From positions 62,001 through 126,000 of the forward strand of contig NZ_BOMG01000048.1 in the NCBI RefSeq assembly GCF_016862075.1: DNA of 64,000 bases, in the 5' to 3' direction. The notes under the pieces were generated by a model, which did no database searches, had not been told where the DNA came from, and saw nothing but the letters and a program-made list of their open reading frames with translations. The position numbers were made by a program, and so were the translations under genes. Of the stretch, positions 8,614 to 17,088 are shown piece after piece. This DNA comes from Actinoplanes couchii. GTDB lineage: Bacteria; Actinomycetota; Actinomycetes; Mycobacteriales; Micromonosporaceae. The number at the start of each line of letters is the position of its first letter. Positions within the stretch are counted from its first letter, which is position 1.

Positions 8614-9471
8614 TCAGGTTTTGTCGTGGACCAGCGCGTAGACCTCGCGTTTGCGCAGACCGTAAGCGTCGGCGACCGCCTGGATCGCGTCCCGCCGGGA
8701 CTGCCCGCCGGCCTCCCGCTCGGCCACCGCCGCGCGCAGCTCGTCGTCGTCCGGCGGAGTCGGCGGACCGGCCGGCGCACCCGCCACCACCAGGGTGATC
8801 TCGCCGCGCGGCGGGTCCTCGACGGCGCCGGCGGCGAGCGCGCCCAGGCCGTCCCGGCGGATCTCCTCGTACGTCTTGGTCAGCTCTCGGCAGAGCGCGG
8901 CCGGCCGGTCCGCGCCGAAGATCGACGCCAGATCCTCCAGCGCGCCGGAGATCCGGTGCGGCGCCTCGAAGAAGACCAGAGTGCGCTGCTCGGCGGCGAG
9001 TTCCCGCAGGCGGGAGCGCCGGTTCGAGCCGGAGCGGGGCAGGAAGCCCTCGAAGACGAACCGGTCGCTGGGCAGCCCGGAGAGGGCGAGCGCGGTGGTC
9101 ACGGCGCTCGGGCCGGGCGCCGAGGTGACCGGGAACCCGGCGTCGAGCGCGGCCCGGACCAGCCGGTACCCGGGGTCGGACACGCTCGGCATGCCGCCGT
9201 CGGTGACCACCACCACGACCTTGCCGGACTCCAGCGCCTCGACCAGCTCGGGGGTGCGGCGCTCGTCGTTGCCCTCGAAGTAGGACACTACACGCCCGGT
9301 GACCGTGACGCCGAGGTCCTTGGCGAGCCTGCTCAGGCGGCGGGTGTCCTCGGCGGCGACGACGTCCGCCGAGGCCAGCACCTCGCGGAGGCGCGCCGAG
9401 GCGTCGCCCGTGTTACCCAGCGGGGCGCCCGCCAGCACGACCCGGCCACCGGCTTCTTCTGCATCCGACAT
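8614..9471 (-). CDS. rsmI: 16S rRNA (cytidine-1402 2'-O) methyltransferase RsmI
   Basis: A 285-residue tetrapyrrole-methylase-fold enzyme that 2'-O-methylates C1402 in the ribosomal P site. Recognised by LAGAPLGNTGDASAR at the N-terminus, the ADVVAAEDTRRLS stretch, VVTDGGMPSVSDPGYR and TSAPGPSAVTTALALSG, in the order expected for RsmI, followed by EAPHRI. The C-terminal helical part ends VYALVHDKT. It is divergent from pmt, an arrangement also present in M. tuberculosis (Rv1003/Rv1002c). Confidence 0.95.
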   Translation of the reverse strand: MSDAEEAGGRVVLAGAPLGNTGDASARLREVLASADVVAAEDTRRLSRLAKDLGVTVTGRVVSYFEGNDERRTPELVEALESGKVVVVVTDGGMPSVSDPGYRLVRAALDAGFPVTSAPGPSAVTTALALSGLPSDRFVFEGFLPRSGSNRRSRLRELAAEQRTLVFFEAPHRISGALEDLASIFGADRPAALCRELTKTYEEIRRDGLGALAAGAVEDPPRGEITLVVAGAPAGPPTPPDDDELRAAVAEREAGGQSRRDAIQAVADAYGLRKREVYALVHDKT

Positions 9472-9534
9472 CGGAAAAGTCCATCACATCCCAGGACGCG
9501 CCGACGGTGGGCATCGGTTCTCAGGGCCAGGTCC

Positions 9535-9540
9535 TACGAT
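9535..9540 (+). promoter_or_regulatory. leaderless-type -10 element TACGAT
   Basis: TACGAT lies exactly 6 nt before the GTG at 9547 with no Shine-Dalgarno between, indicating leaderless transcription of pmt and fixing its start. Confidence 0.65.
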
Positions 9541-9546
9541 CGCGGG

Positions 9547-11127
9547 GTGACGACGGCGGCGACTGCTGAGAAAGACACCACCACCGCGGACTCCCCCGCC
9601 GAGGCGGAGTCGCCGGGCGTGCGTGCCATCCCCGACATCGTCCGGCGCCGCCTGTCGACGCTGGACCGGCGCTTCGACCCCTACTCCTGGCTGGTCACCG
9701 TGCTCATCACGGTGGTCGCCGGGCTCCTGAGGTTCGCGGGTCTCGACAAACCCAAGGGTTACATCTTCGACGAGGTGTACTACCCGACCGATGCCTGGGA
9801 CATGCTCCAGCACGGCGTGGAGTGGGACGAGAAGACCGACAGCGCGGCGTACGTGGTGCACCCACCGCTCGGCAAATGGCTCATCGCGGCGGGTGAGTAC
9901 CTGTTCGGCAACAACGAGTTCGGCTGGCGGTTCTCCACCGCCGTGGCCGGAACCCTGATGGTGCTGATCCTGATCCGGATCGCCTATCGGATGTTCCGTT
10001 CGATCGTGCTGGCCGGAGCGGCCGGCCTGCTGATGGCCCTCGACGGCTTCCAGATGGTGCTGTCCCGCACCTCGCTGCTGGACATCTTCATCTCCCTGTT
10101 CATCCTGATGACGTTCGCCGCGATGCTGCTGGACCGGGATCACTACCGGCGCCGCTTGCAGCAGGCCCTGGACGACGGTTACGACCCGGACAAGACCCCG
10201 CACCTGCCCCGGTTCGTGCCGTGGTGGCTGCTGGTCGCCGGGATCACCTTCGGCATGGCCTGCGGGGTCAAGTGGAGCGCGCTGTTCTTCGCCCCGTTCC
10301 TGGCCGCCCTGGTGCTCGTCTGGCGGGCACAGACCCGCCGGTCCGCCGGGGTGCACGGGCCGATCATCGCCGGGATCCTCGGCGACCTGGGCTGGCTGTT
10401 CCTCAGCTTCGGCATCGCGATCCTGGTCTACCTGGCCTGCTGGACCGGCTGGTTCGTCACCGACGACGGCTACTTCCGGCACTACCGCGCCGACAACGGC
10501 TGGAGCGAGCCCCCGGTCATCGGTTCGCTGCTCAACCTGGCCCACTACCACTCGGAAGCCTTCAACTTCCACACCGGACTGACCCAGAAACACACCTACC
10601 AGTCCTGGCCCTGGCAGTGGCTGCTGCTCGGCCGGCCGGTCGCGTTCTACTGGAGTTCGGCGGGCGCCTGCGGGGCCACCAGCTGCGCGGCCGAGATCCT
10701 GCTGCTCGGCACGCCGATCCTGTGGTGGTCGTTCCTGCCCGCGCTGGGCATCGTGACCTGGTTCGGCATCACCCGGCGCGACTGGCGGGCGTTCGCTCTG
10801 CTCACCGGGGTGGTGGCCGGGCTGCTGCCGTGGTTCTACTTCGCGGTCAAGGACGGCCGGACGATGTTCGCCTTCTACGCGATGCCGGCGCTGCCGTTCC
10901 TGATCCTGGCGGTGGTCTACGCCCTCGGGGCGATCATGACGCCACCGGACGGGATGCTGGCCGGGGCGGAACGCTCCGATCGCCAGATCGTCGGCACCGT
11001 GGTGGCGGCGACCTTCGTGGCGCTGGTCGCGCTCTGCTTCGCCTACTTCTACCCGGTCTTCGTCGGGACGCTGATGCCTTACGACGACTGGTCGGTGCGC
11101 ATGTGGCTGGGCGGGCGCTGGATCTGA
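9547..11127 (+). CDS. pmt: dolichyl-phosphate-mannose-protein mannosyltransferase (GT39)
   Basis: A 526-residue polytopic membrane enzyme that transfers mannose from polyprenyl-phosphate mannose to Ser/Thr of exported proteins. The first extracytoplasmic loop has the catalytic acidic motif FDEVYYPTDA (residues 74-83), followed by VHPPLGKWLIA. About 9-11 hydrophobic spans follow, and the C-terminus (MWLGGRWI) is typical of actinobacterial Pmt. A 28-residue acidic Thr/Glu-rich cytoplasmic head precedes the first span. The Ser/Pro-rich exported proteins of this window (2813, 4159) are plausible substrates, which is inference. The start is the GTG behind the TACGAT element. Confidence 0.94.
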   Translation: MTTAATAEKDTTTADSPAEAESPGVRAIPDIVRRRLSTLDRRFDPYSWLVTVLITVVAGLLRFAGLDKPKGYIFDEVYYPTDAWDMLQHGVEWDEKTDSAAYVVHPPLGKWLIAAGEYLFGNNEFGWRFSTAVAGTLMVLILIRIAYRMFRSIVLAGAAGLLMALDGFQMVLSRTSLLDIFISLFILMTFAAMLLDRDHYRRRLQQALDDGYDPDKTPHLPRFVPWWLLVAGITFGMACGVKWSALFFAPFLAALVLVWRAQTRRSAGVHGPIIAGILGDLGWLFLSFGIAILVYLACWTGWFVTDDGYFRHYRADNGWSEPPVIGSLLNLAHYHSEAFNFHTGLTQKHTYQSWPWQWLLLGRPVAFYWSSAGACGATSCAAEILLLGTPILWWSFLPALGIVTWFGITRRDWRAFALLTGVVAGLLPWFYFAVKDGRTMFAFYAMPALPFLILAVVYALGAIMTPPDGMLAGAERSDRQIVGTVVAATFVALVALCFAYFYPVFVGTLMPYDDWSVRMWLGGRWI

Positions 11128-11154
11128 CGGCGCGGGCGCCGGATCTGACGGCGC
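11113..11154 (+). repeat. 21-bp tandem duplication spanning the pmt stop codon
   Basis: Two adjacent 21-bp copies, the first containing the last pmt codons and its TGA (GGGCGCTGGATCTGACGGCG), differ at one base. The second copy encodes the same residues and a second TGA. Confidence 0.8.
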
Positions 11155-11189
11155 CTGAGCCGCGCGTCTCGCGTCGGCCGGCAAATAGA

Positions 11190-11237
11190 GCACGCCCCGA
11201 TCGCCTGCCACGGGGGAAGCGGGCGATTGGGGCGTGC
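11190..11237 (+). terminator. terminator hairpin after pmt
   Basis: A 16-bp stem (GCACGCCCCGATCGCC against GGCGATTGGGGCGTGC, one G-U pair) with a 16-nt loop. No U-tract follows. Confidence 0.65.
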
Positions 11238-11548
11238 ATCTGAAGCTTAACGAGGTGAGATGGCGTGCACAACGGGTGGCCGGGCCAGATTATCGCTTCG
11301 GACATATGCCGCCTAGCTCTCTTATCGGTTTAATCGATTCACGAAAACTGCTCGGAAAACGAGTCGGGAAAGCGACAAAAAATTGACAGGCGGGCAGCCG
11401 TAACTTTTTTGTCCCACCACTGGAGCCCAGCTGCGGCACCCGTCCCGACCGGGCCAAACTCGAGGCCCCGCCATTTCGTCCCATTTCTTGTGATCAGTCG
11501 GCTGTCCCCCTTGTGAGTGATACGTGCCAAGATCGCGATAAATGTTCT
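11238..11548. other. intergenic region, comparatively AT-rich
   Basis: About 310 bp without a supported gene between the pmt terminator and the promoter at 11549. It is visibly richer in A/T than the flanks, with a small CTCG-GAAAA-CGAG hairpin near 11350-11365. A TTGACA at 11383 has no -10 partner at normal spacing. A regulatory leader is possible, but nothing specific is recognised. Confidence 0.4.
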
Positions 11549-11554
11549 TAAGCT
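11549..11554 (+). promoter_or_regulatory. leaderless-type -10 element TAAGCT
   Basis: TAAGCT ends 7 nt before the GTG at 11562. It favours that GTG over the upstream ATG at 11517. Confidence 0.6.
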
Positions 11555-11561
11555 TCGCCGG

Positions 11562-12095
11562 GTGACTGAGCACAACATCGACCCCCATGCCCCGGACACC
11601 GAAGTGATCGCCGTACCGGAGCCCGCACCGGTGTTCGTGGACTCGACCGGGCGGCGCAGCCGGCTCCTGCGGCGGGTGGCCCTGGCGTTCGGTGTCGTCC
11701 TCATCGGGTACGTCGGACTGGTCAGCGTCAGCCTGGCCGGTGGACCGATCAGCTCCAGCGCCGTGCTGCCGCTCCCCGGACTCGACGACGAGCCGGAACC
11801 CGAGGCCACCCCGCCCCCGACCCCGGAACCGGCGCCCAGCGCCACCGCGTCGGCCCGGATCCTGGAGTCGGCGACCCGCACCCCGGAGCAGCGGCGCCCG
11901 ATCGCCGCCCCGACGTCGCGCAAGGCCTCGCCCGTCCCGTCGAAGTCCCCCACCCCGAAGCCGTCGGTCTCCACGGCGCCGAGCCCGAGCGTCACCAAGC
12001 CGCTGGAGTCGGCGTCGGTCAGCCGCTCCCCGGAACCGAGCGCCACCTCACCGACACCGCAGCCGCCCGTCGCCCCCAGCCGGGCGGCGCCGTGA
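11562..12095 (+). CDS. membrane-anchored Pro/Ser/Thr-rich protein
   Basis: 177 residues from GTG 11562: a short cytoplasmic head, one transmembrane segment (about residues 38-58, LLRRVALAFGVVLIGYVGLV), then a low-complexity exported tail dominated by Pro, Ser, Thr and Glu. The tail lacks folded-domain signatures and would be a candidate for O-mannosylation. The stop overlaps the next start by 4 bp (GTGA at 12092), so it is translationally coupled to the polysaccharide deacetylase-glycosyltransferase and probably serves the same envelope process. The function is otherwise unknown. Confidence 0.8.
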   Translation: MTEHNIDPHAPDTEVIAVPEPAPVFVDSTGRRSRLLRRVALAFGVVLIGYVGLVSVSLAGGPISSSAVLPLPGLDDEPEPEATPPPTPEPAPSATASARILESATRTPEQRRPIAAPTSRKASPVPSKSPTPKPSVSTAPSPSVTKPLESASVSRSPEPSATSPTPQPPVAPSRAAP

Positions 12096-14242
12096 GAAGC
12101 GTCCTGCCCCGCCCCCGGGTGCTCCTCGGGGTCCTGCTGGCCGGCTCGTTCCTCGCGGTGCTGATCGTGCAGGCCTACATCAACGCCGAGTTCACCGGTG
12201 ACCATCTGGAGAGCGAGGTCGGCGACCAGGACGGGGTGCCGGCCGCGATCCTCGACGGCGGCCCGATCATCAACACCACGGGCGGCCAGGCGAGCACCAA
12301 CCGGCTGCCGGCCCGCACCATCGCGCTCACCTTCGACGACGGCCCCGATCCCGAGTGGACGCCGAAGGTCCTGGAGGTGCTGGAACGGCACGACGCGCAC
12401 GCCACGTTCTTCGTCGTCGGCTCCCAGGTGGCCCGCCACCCGCAGCTCACGAAGCAGATCGTGACCGGCGGGAACGAGCTCGGCCTGCACACCTTCACCC
12501 ACCCCAACATGCAACGGCTCGCCCCGTGGCGGCGGGAGCTGGAGCTGTCCCAGACCCAGATGGCGATCGCGAAGGCGACCGGGACACGCACCCACCTGGC
12601 CCGGTTCCCCTACTCGTCGAAGAACGCGGCGATCGACGAGGTGAACTGGAAACTGGTCCAGGAGGCGGGGGCGCTCGGCTACCTGGTCGTCGTCAACGAC
12701 ACCGACAGCGAGGACTGGCAACGGCCCGGCGTCGACAGGATCGTCCAGAACGCCACGCCGCCCGGCGACCAGCCGGCGGTCATGCTCTTCCACGACGCGG
12801 GCGGCGACCGCGCGCAGACCGTGGCGGCCCTCGACCGGTTCATCCCGGCGATGAAGGCCCGCGGCTACCGGTTCACCACCGTCACCGAGGGCCTCAACCT
12901 GGCCATCGCCGAACACACCGCGAAAACGGTCACGCCGCTGCCGCTCAACCCCGGTGCGCCCTCCGCCGACCAGTGGCGGGGCACCGCGCTGATCTGGACC
13001 GTCAACCTCGCCGACGGCATGGTCTTCCTGATCGCCGGCCTGTTCCTGGTGGTCGGGACACTGACCATCGGCCGTACGCTGCTGCTGCTGATCCTGGCCA
13101 CCCGCAACGCCCGGCAGCGCCGCCGCCCCGGCTGGACCTGGGGCCCGCCGGTGACCGAACCGGTGTCGGTGATCGTGCCCGCCTACAACGAGAAGGAGGG
13201 CATCGAGGCCGCGGTCCGGTCCCTGGCCGGCGGCGACCATCCGTGGATCGAGGTGGTGGTGGTCGACGACGGCTCCACCGACGGCACCGCCGACATCGTC
13301 GACCGGTTGCGCCTGCCCAACGTGCGGATGGTCCGGGTGCCCAACGGCGGCAAACCCAACGCCCTGAACACCGGGGTGGCCCTGGCCCGCCACGACCTGA
13401 TCGTGATGGTCGACGGCGACACCGTCTTCGAACCCGACTCGCTGCGCCTGCTGGTCCAGCCGTTCGCCGACCCGTCGGTGGGCGCGGTGGCCGGCAACGT
13501 GAAGGTCGGCAACCGGGAGACGACAGTCGCGCTCTGGCAGCACATCGAGTACGTGATCGGTTTCAACCTCGACCGGCGGCTGTACGAGGTGATGAACTGC
13601 ATGCCGACCGTGCCCGGTGCGATCGGCGCGTTCCGGCGGGAGGCGCTCGCCCAGGTCGGCGGGATCAGCGACGAGACCCTGGCCGAGGACACCGACGTCA
13701 CCATGGCGATGTGCCGGGCCGGGTGGCGGGTCGTCTACGAGGAGAAGGCGCGCGCCTGGACCGAGGCGCCGACCACGATGGAGCAGCTGTACCGGCAGCG
13801 GTACCGGTGGAGCTACGGCACGATGCAGGCGATGTGGAAGCACCGCAAGGCGCTGCTCGACTCCGGGCCGTCCGGGCGCTTCGGGCGGGTCGGGCTGCCG
13901 TTCCTGGCGCTGTTCGGGCTGGCGCTGCCGATGCTCGCGCCGGTCGTCGACATCATGCTCGTCTACGGGCTGGTCTTCTGGGAGCTGGGCGAGACCGTGA
14001 CGGCCTGGCTCGGCATGCTGGCGCTGCAACTGTTCACCGCGGCGGTGGCGTTCCGCTTCGACCGGGAGTCGTACCGGCCGCTGCTCCGGCTGCCGTTGCA
14101 ACAGTTCGCGTACCGGCAGCTGATGTACCTGGTCCTGCTCCAGTCCGCCACCACCGCCCTGACCGGCGGCCGGCTCCGGTGGCACAAACTCAACCGGGCC
14201 GGCCTGGCGGTTCCGGCCGTCACGCCACGGCGAGGTCCCTGA
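12092..14242 (+). CDS. bifunctional polysaccharide deacetylase / family 2 glycosyltransferase
   Basis: A 716-residue fusion. After an N-terminal membrane anchor comes a NodB (CE4) deacetylase domain with TFDDGP (near residue 80), HTFTHP, ARFPYSS in place of the usual RxPYG, NDTDSEDW and MLFHD. A transmembrane segment near 300-325 leads to a processive GT2 domain: VSVIVPAYNE (about 358), MVDGD (about 439), EDTD (about 532) and QRYRW (about 569). Further membrane spans end the protein. The combination suggests synthesis and partial de-N-acetylation of an N-acetylhexosamine surface polymer such as poly-GlcNAc; the polymer identity is inference. The start is GTG, overlapping the preceding stop. 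Its 3' end overlaps the convergent kinase gene by 23 bp. Confidence 0.92.
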   Translation: MRSVLPRPRVLLGVLLAGSFLAVLIVQAYINAEFTGDHLESEVGDQDGVPAAILDGGPIINTTGGQASTNRLPARTIALTFDDGPDPEWTPKVLEVLERHDAHATFFVVGSQVARHPQLTKQIVTGGNELGLHTFTHPNMQRLAPWRRELELSQTQMAIAKATGTRTHLARFPYSSKNAAIDEVNWKLVQEAGALGYLVVVNDTDSEDWQRPGVDRIVQNATPPGDQPAVMLFHDAGGDRAQTVAALDRFIPAMKARGYRFTTVTEGLNLAIAEHTAKTVTPLPLNPGAPSADQWRGTALIWTVNLADGMVFLIAGLFLVVGTLTIGRTLLLLILATRNARQRRRPGWTWGPPVTEPVSVIVPAYNEKEGIEAAVRSLAGGDHPWIEVVVVDDGSTDGTADIVDRLRLPNVRMVRVPNGGKPNALNTGVALARHDLIVMVDGDTVFEPDSLRLLVQPFADPSVGAVAGNVKVGNRETTVALWQHIEYVIGFNLDRRLYEVMNCMPTVPGAIGAFRREALAQVGGISDETLAEDTDVTMAMCRAGWRVVYEEKARAWTEAPTTMEQLYRQRYRWSYGTMQAMWKHRKALLDSGPSGRFGRVGLPFLALFGLALPMLAPVVDIMLVYGLVFWELGETVTAWLGMLALQLFTAAVAFRFDRESYRPLLRLPLQQFAYRQLMYLVLLQSATTALTGGRLRWHKLNRAGLAVPAVTPRRGP

Positions 14243-15470
14243 TCAACTCGCTGGGGATCATTTCCGCGTACGGGAAGACCACGTGCAGGGAGGTGCCGTC
14301 GCCGGGCCGGTCGGAGAGGGCCACCGTGGCATGGTGAGCGTCCAGGATCCGCTTCGCCACGGCCAGGCCCCGGTCCGGTCCGGGCACGTCGCCCGGGTTC
14401 GCGATGGCGCCGTAGTAGAGGTGCGGGAACAGGTCCGGGCGCATGCCGTCGGGCAGGTCCATGTCGTCCAGGCGCACCGTCGGCCCGGACTCCATCTCGG
14501 TGCCCACCCGGACCCGGCCGCCCTCAGGGGTGTACTTGACCGCGGCGAACAGCAGGTGGGTCAGCACCTGTTCGAGGCGTACCGGGTCGGCGATGATCGG
14601 CAGCGACGGGCCGCCGGCCTGGTTCAGGATCCAGATGTGCTTGCTGGCGGCGATCGGCCGGACCGCCTCCACCGCGCGCTGGGTGACCCGGGTCAGGTCG
14701 CACTGCCGCATGTGCAGGCTCTCCCCGCCCAGCCCGGCCTCGGCCATCGTGGTGAGGTGGTCCAGCAACTCCCGGAAGCCCCGCACGTGCGCCGCGGTGG
14801 CCCGGCCGACCAGGTCGGCCATCTCGGCGTCGTGGTACCCGGTGTCGCCGAGGCGTTCCAGGTACGCCGCCATCAGCCGCAGCGACGAGCGCAACTCCCC
14901 GCCGACCAGCCCGGCCAGGTCGTCCTTGCGCCGCTCCAGCTCCTGCAGCCGGGCCGTGGTGTTGGCCAGCGCCACGGCGTACCGGCGCAGCTCCAGCTGG
15001 GCGGTGACCTGCCGGGCCAGCGCGCGCAGCGCCTGCTGCTGCTCCACGTCCAGTTGGCGGGGCACGGTGTCGGAGACGCAGAGGGTGCCGAGCGCGAAGC
15101 CGTCGGTGGTCATCAGCGGGGCGCCGGCGTAGAACCGGATCCCGTTCCCGGCGGTCACCCCCGGATTGTCGGCGAACCGGGCGTCGTCCCGGGCGTCCGG
15201 CACCACCAGCAGCTCGCGACTGAGGATGGCGTGGGCGCAGAACGACACGTCCCGCGGCGACTCCACCGGCTCGATGCCGGCGCCGGTCCGGGCCTTGGCC
15301 CACTGCCGGTCCGCATCGACCAGGCTGACCATCGCCACCGGGGTCTCGCAGACCGTCGCGGCCAGCGCGACGATGTCGTCGAAGTCCTTCTCCGGCGGGC
15401 TGTCGAGGATGTCGAGCGAGTAAAGAGCGGCCAACCGCTCGATCTCGTTGTCGGGCAGCGGTGCTTTCAT
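14220..15470 (-). CDS. GAF-domain histidine-kinase-like protein with degenerate catalytic boxes
   Basis: 416 residues. Residues about 20-165 form a GAF domain of the type found at the N-terminus of many kinases (YSLDILDSPPEKDFDDIV, VSLVDADRQW, SFCAHAI). A coiled region and a DHp/HATPase-like region follow. The H-box position reads LVGGELRSSL, so the phospho-accepting His is replaced. The N-box reads HLLFAAVKYTPEGG with the key Asn missing, and no DxGxG box is evident, although a final G-rich DGTSLHVVFP remains. I infer a sensor pseudokinase, perhaps a scaffold or allosteric partner. It has no membrane segment. It is convergent with the polysaccharide gene (23-bp overlap). Confidence 0.82.
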   Translation of the reverse strand: MKAPLPDNEIERLAALYSLDILDSPPEKDFDDIVALAATVCETPVAMVSLVDADRQWAKARTGAGIEPVESPRDVSFCAHAILSRELLVVPDARDDARFADNPGVTAGNGIRFYAGAPLMTTDGFALGTLCVSDTVPRQLDVEQQQALRALARQVTAQLELRRYAVALANTTARLQELERRKDDLAGLVGGELRSSLRLMAAYLERLGDTGYHDAEMADLVGRATAAHVRGFRELLDHLTTMAEAGLGGESLHMRQCDLTRVTQRAVEAVRPIAASKHIWILNQAGGPSLPIIADPVRLEQVLTHLLFAAVKYTPEGGRVRVGTEMESGPTVRLDDMDLPDGMRPDLFPHLYYGAIANPGDVPGPDRGLAVAKRILDAHHATVALSDRPGDGTSLHVVFPYAEMIPSELIRDLAVA

Positions 15471-15566
15471 GATTCAGAGTTACCACCCATAAGTAGCAAC
15501 CCTTGCTTTTCGCCCAGATCTTCCCGACTGGCCGAACGCACCGCTGATCACAGGCGGTCACGGCCG

Positions 15567-15572
15567 TATGCT
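15567..15572 (+). promoter_or_regulatory. -10 element TATGCT, near-leaderless
   Basis: TATGCT ends 8 nt before the ATG at 15581 and no Shine-Dalgarno is present. Confidence 0.5.
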
Positions 15573-15580
15573 TCCCGGCC

Positions 15581-16084
15581 ATGAGCACCGAGCAGTTCTC
15601 CTGCGGCACGTGCGGGGAAACGCACGACGGCCCGCCGCTCAGCTTCGCGGCGCCGGCACCGGACTTCTGGCGCCCGGAGATGGCCGGCCAGGAGGGATGC
15701 CTGCTGGACGCCGACCTGTGCGTGATCAGTGGGGAACAGTTCTTCGTCCGCGGCCTGATCGAACTGCCGGTCTGGGACACCGGGGACGTCTTCACGTACA
15801 GCATGTGGGTGTCCCTGAGCCGCTCCAACTTCACCCGGGCCGTGGACGTGTGGGAGCAGGCCGGCCGCGAGGCGGAGCCGCCCTACTTCGGCTGGCTTTC
15901 CAACATCATCGCCGGGTACGAGCCGTCCACGCTCAACCTGCGGACCAACGTGCACACCAGAGCCGTGGGCCAACTGCCGTACATCGAGCTGGAGCCCACC
16001 GGCCACCCGCTGGCGGTCGAGCAGCTGGCCGGCATCACCCGGGCCCGGGTCGAGGAGATCGCCTCCTTCCACCTGCATCGGTAA
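15581..16084 (+). CDS. DUF2199 domain-containing protein
   Basis: A 167-residue soluble protein with the DUF2199 layout: N-terminal zinc-ribbon-like FSCGTCGETHDGPPLSF, then the APDFWRPE segment, DLCVISGEQFFVRGLIELPV, and TYSMWVSLSRSNF. The molecular function of the family is not established. It appears monocistronic or co-oriented with the GNAT gene 10 bp downstream, which nevertheless has its own leaderless-type promoter overlapping this stop codon. Confidence 0.85.
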   Translation: MSTEQFSCGTCGETHDGPPLSFAAPAPDFWRPEMAGQEGCLLDADLCVISGEQFFVRGLIELPVWDTGDVFTYSMWVSLSRSNFTRAVDVWEQAGREAEPPYFGWLSNIIAGYEPSTLNLRTNVHTRAVGQLPYIELEPTGHPLAVEQLAGITRARVEEIASFHLHR

Positions 16085-16087
16085 CCT
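16082..16087 (+). promoter_or_regulatory. leaderless-type -10 element TAACCT overlapping a stop codon
   Basis: TAACCT begins with the TAA stop of the DUF2199 gene and ends 7 nt before the ATG at 16095. Confidence 0.6.
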
Positions 16088-16094
16088 TCACCGG

Positions 16095-16556
16095 ATGGAG
16101 CTACGCAGGATCACCCCCGCGAATCTGGACGCCGCCCTGGCTGTGACGGTCCGCCCCGACCAGCAGGACCTGGTGGCCCCGGTGGTCAAATCCCTGGCCG
16201 AGGCCTACGTCCACGGAGATCACGCCTGGCCCCGCCTGATCATGGACGGCGAGCAGCCGGTCGGTTTCGTGATGGCCTTCATCCGAACCCCCTGGAACGA
16301 CGTCCCCGGCGAAGACCTGCGCTCCGGCCTGTGGCGCCTGAACATCGACACGGCCCACCAGGGCAGGGGTTACGGCACGTACGCGGTGGAGGCGGTCTGC
16401 GCCGAACTGCGCGCTCAGGGCGAAACCCAGGCGTACGTGACGTACGAGCCCCGGGAGGGCGGCCCGGCCCCTTTCTACAAGGCTCTGGGCTTCCACCCCA
16501 CAGGCGAAATGAGCGAATCCCAGACCGTCGCGGTACGGGACCTTCACGCTTCCTAA
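16095..16556 (+). CDS. GNAT family N-acetyltransferase
   Basis: A 153-residue GNAT-fold enzyme transferring an acetyl group from acetyl-CoA. Motif A is present as NIDTAHQGRGYGTYAV (pyrophosphate-binding Q/RxxGxG/A) and motif B as FYKALGFHPTGE. The layout resembles the spermidine/diamine acetyltransferase (SpeG/BltD) group, but the substrate cannot be read from sequence. The start codon is supported by the -10 element 7 nt upstream. Confidence 0.88.
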   Translation: MELRRITPANLDAALAVTVRPDQQDLVAPVVKSLAEAYVHGDHAWPRLIMDGEQPVGFVMAFIRTPWNDVPGEDLRSGLWRLNIDTAHQGRGYGTYAVEAVCAELRAQGETQAYVTYEPREGGPAPFYKALGFHPTGEMSESQTVAVRDLHAS

Positions 16557-16599
16557 AAAGAGGCGCATAATCGGAAGTCAGGTCACCGGGGAGGTCGCC

Positions 16600-17079
16600 A
16601 TGACTGTCGCAGCCGAAGAGACGCGCGTGCTCCACCTGTTCGAGAGGGCCGAGCGCCTGGAAGCGGTGGCCGGCGCCGACAACATCCAGGAGGAGCAGCG
16701 CCGGGAGATCCTGGCCACGGTCCGCCAGGCCATCCAGGAGTGCGATCCGGTCCGAGTCACCATCGCGGCCCGGCTGCTGAACCTGAGCCGCAAGACGGTG
16801 GAGGCGTGGACCAGGGAAGGCCTTCTGGCCGCGGCCCCCGGCGACCACAAGCGCCTGCTGCTCGACGCGGAACGACTGCACGAGGTGCTGCATCTGGTCC
16901 GGGACCTCCGCGCTAGAGGCCGCGACCGCAACCTGCTCGAAGTCGTCTGGTACCGCCTCAACGACCAGGCGCTGATCGAACGCGACGACTTCACCGAGAG
17001 CGCCGAGCAGATGAAGCGCGGCGAGGGCAACGTCGTCCGATCGGGCGACACCCGAAAAGCCGGGCAGACGTCTGTCTAA
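16600..17079 (+). CDS. excisionase/MerR-like helix-turn-helix protein, putative antitoxin
   Basis: 159 residues. The N-terminal helical part precedes a helix-turn-helix at about residues 50-80 (VTIAARLLNLSRKTVEAWTR) of the excisionase/MerR type, then a charged helical tail. A GGGGAGG Shine-Dalgarno is 8 nt before the ATG. The next gene starts 10 bp downstream and looks like a RelE/HigB-type toxin, so I infer an antitoxin and autoregulator. An alternative is a lone phage-type regulator, but no phage genes surround it. Confidence 0.72.
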   Translation: MTVAAEETRVLHLFERAERLEAVAGADNIQEEQRREILATVRQAIQECDPVRVTIAARLLNLSRKTVEAWTREGLLAAAPGDHKRLLLDAERLHEVLHLVRDLRARGRDRNLLEVVWYRLNDQALIERDDFTESAEQMKRGEGNVVRSGDTRKAGQTSV

Positions 17080-17082
17080 CAT
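17077..17082 (+). promoter_or_regulatory. leaderless-type -10 element TAACAT overlapping the stop of the 16600 gene
   Basis: TAACAT contains the upstream TAA stop and sits 6 nt before the ATG at 17089. The putative toxin gene could therefore be transcribed independently of the antitoxin. Confidence 0.55.
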
Positions 17083-17088
17083 GGACCG

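Noticed and set aside
11383..11388. TTGACA as a sigma-70-type promoter in the 11.3-11.5 kb gap
   Set aside because: No -10 hexamer lies at 16-18 bp. The downstream gene has its own leaderless -10 at 11549.
12355..14337. Long alternative-frame ORFs opposite or over the deacetylase-glycosyltransferase
   Set aside because: Arg/Pro/Gly-dominated shadows caused by GC-rich third positions; the motif-bearing frame is unambiguous.
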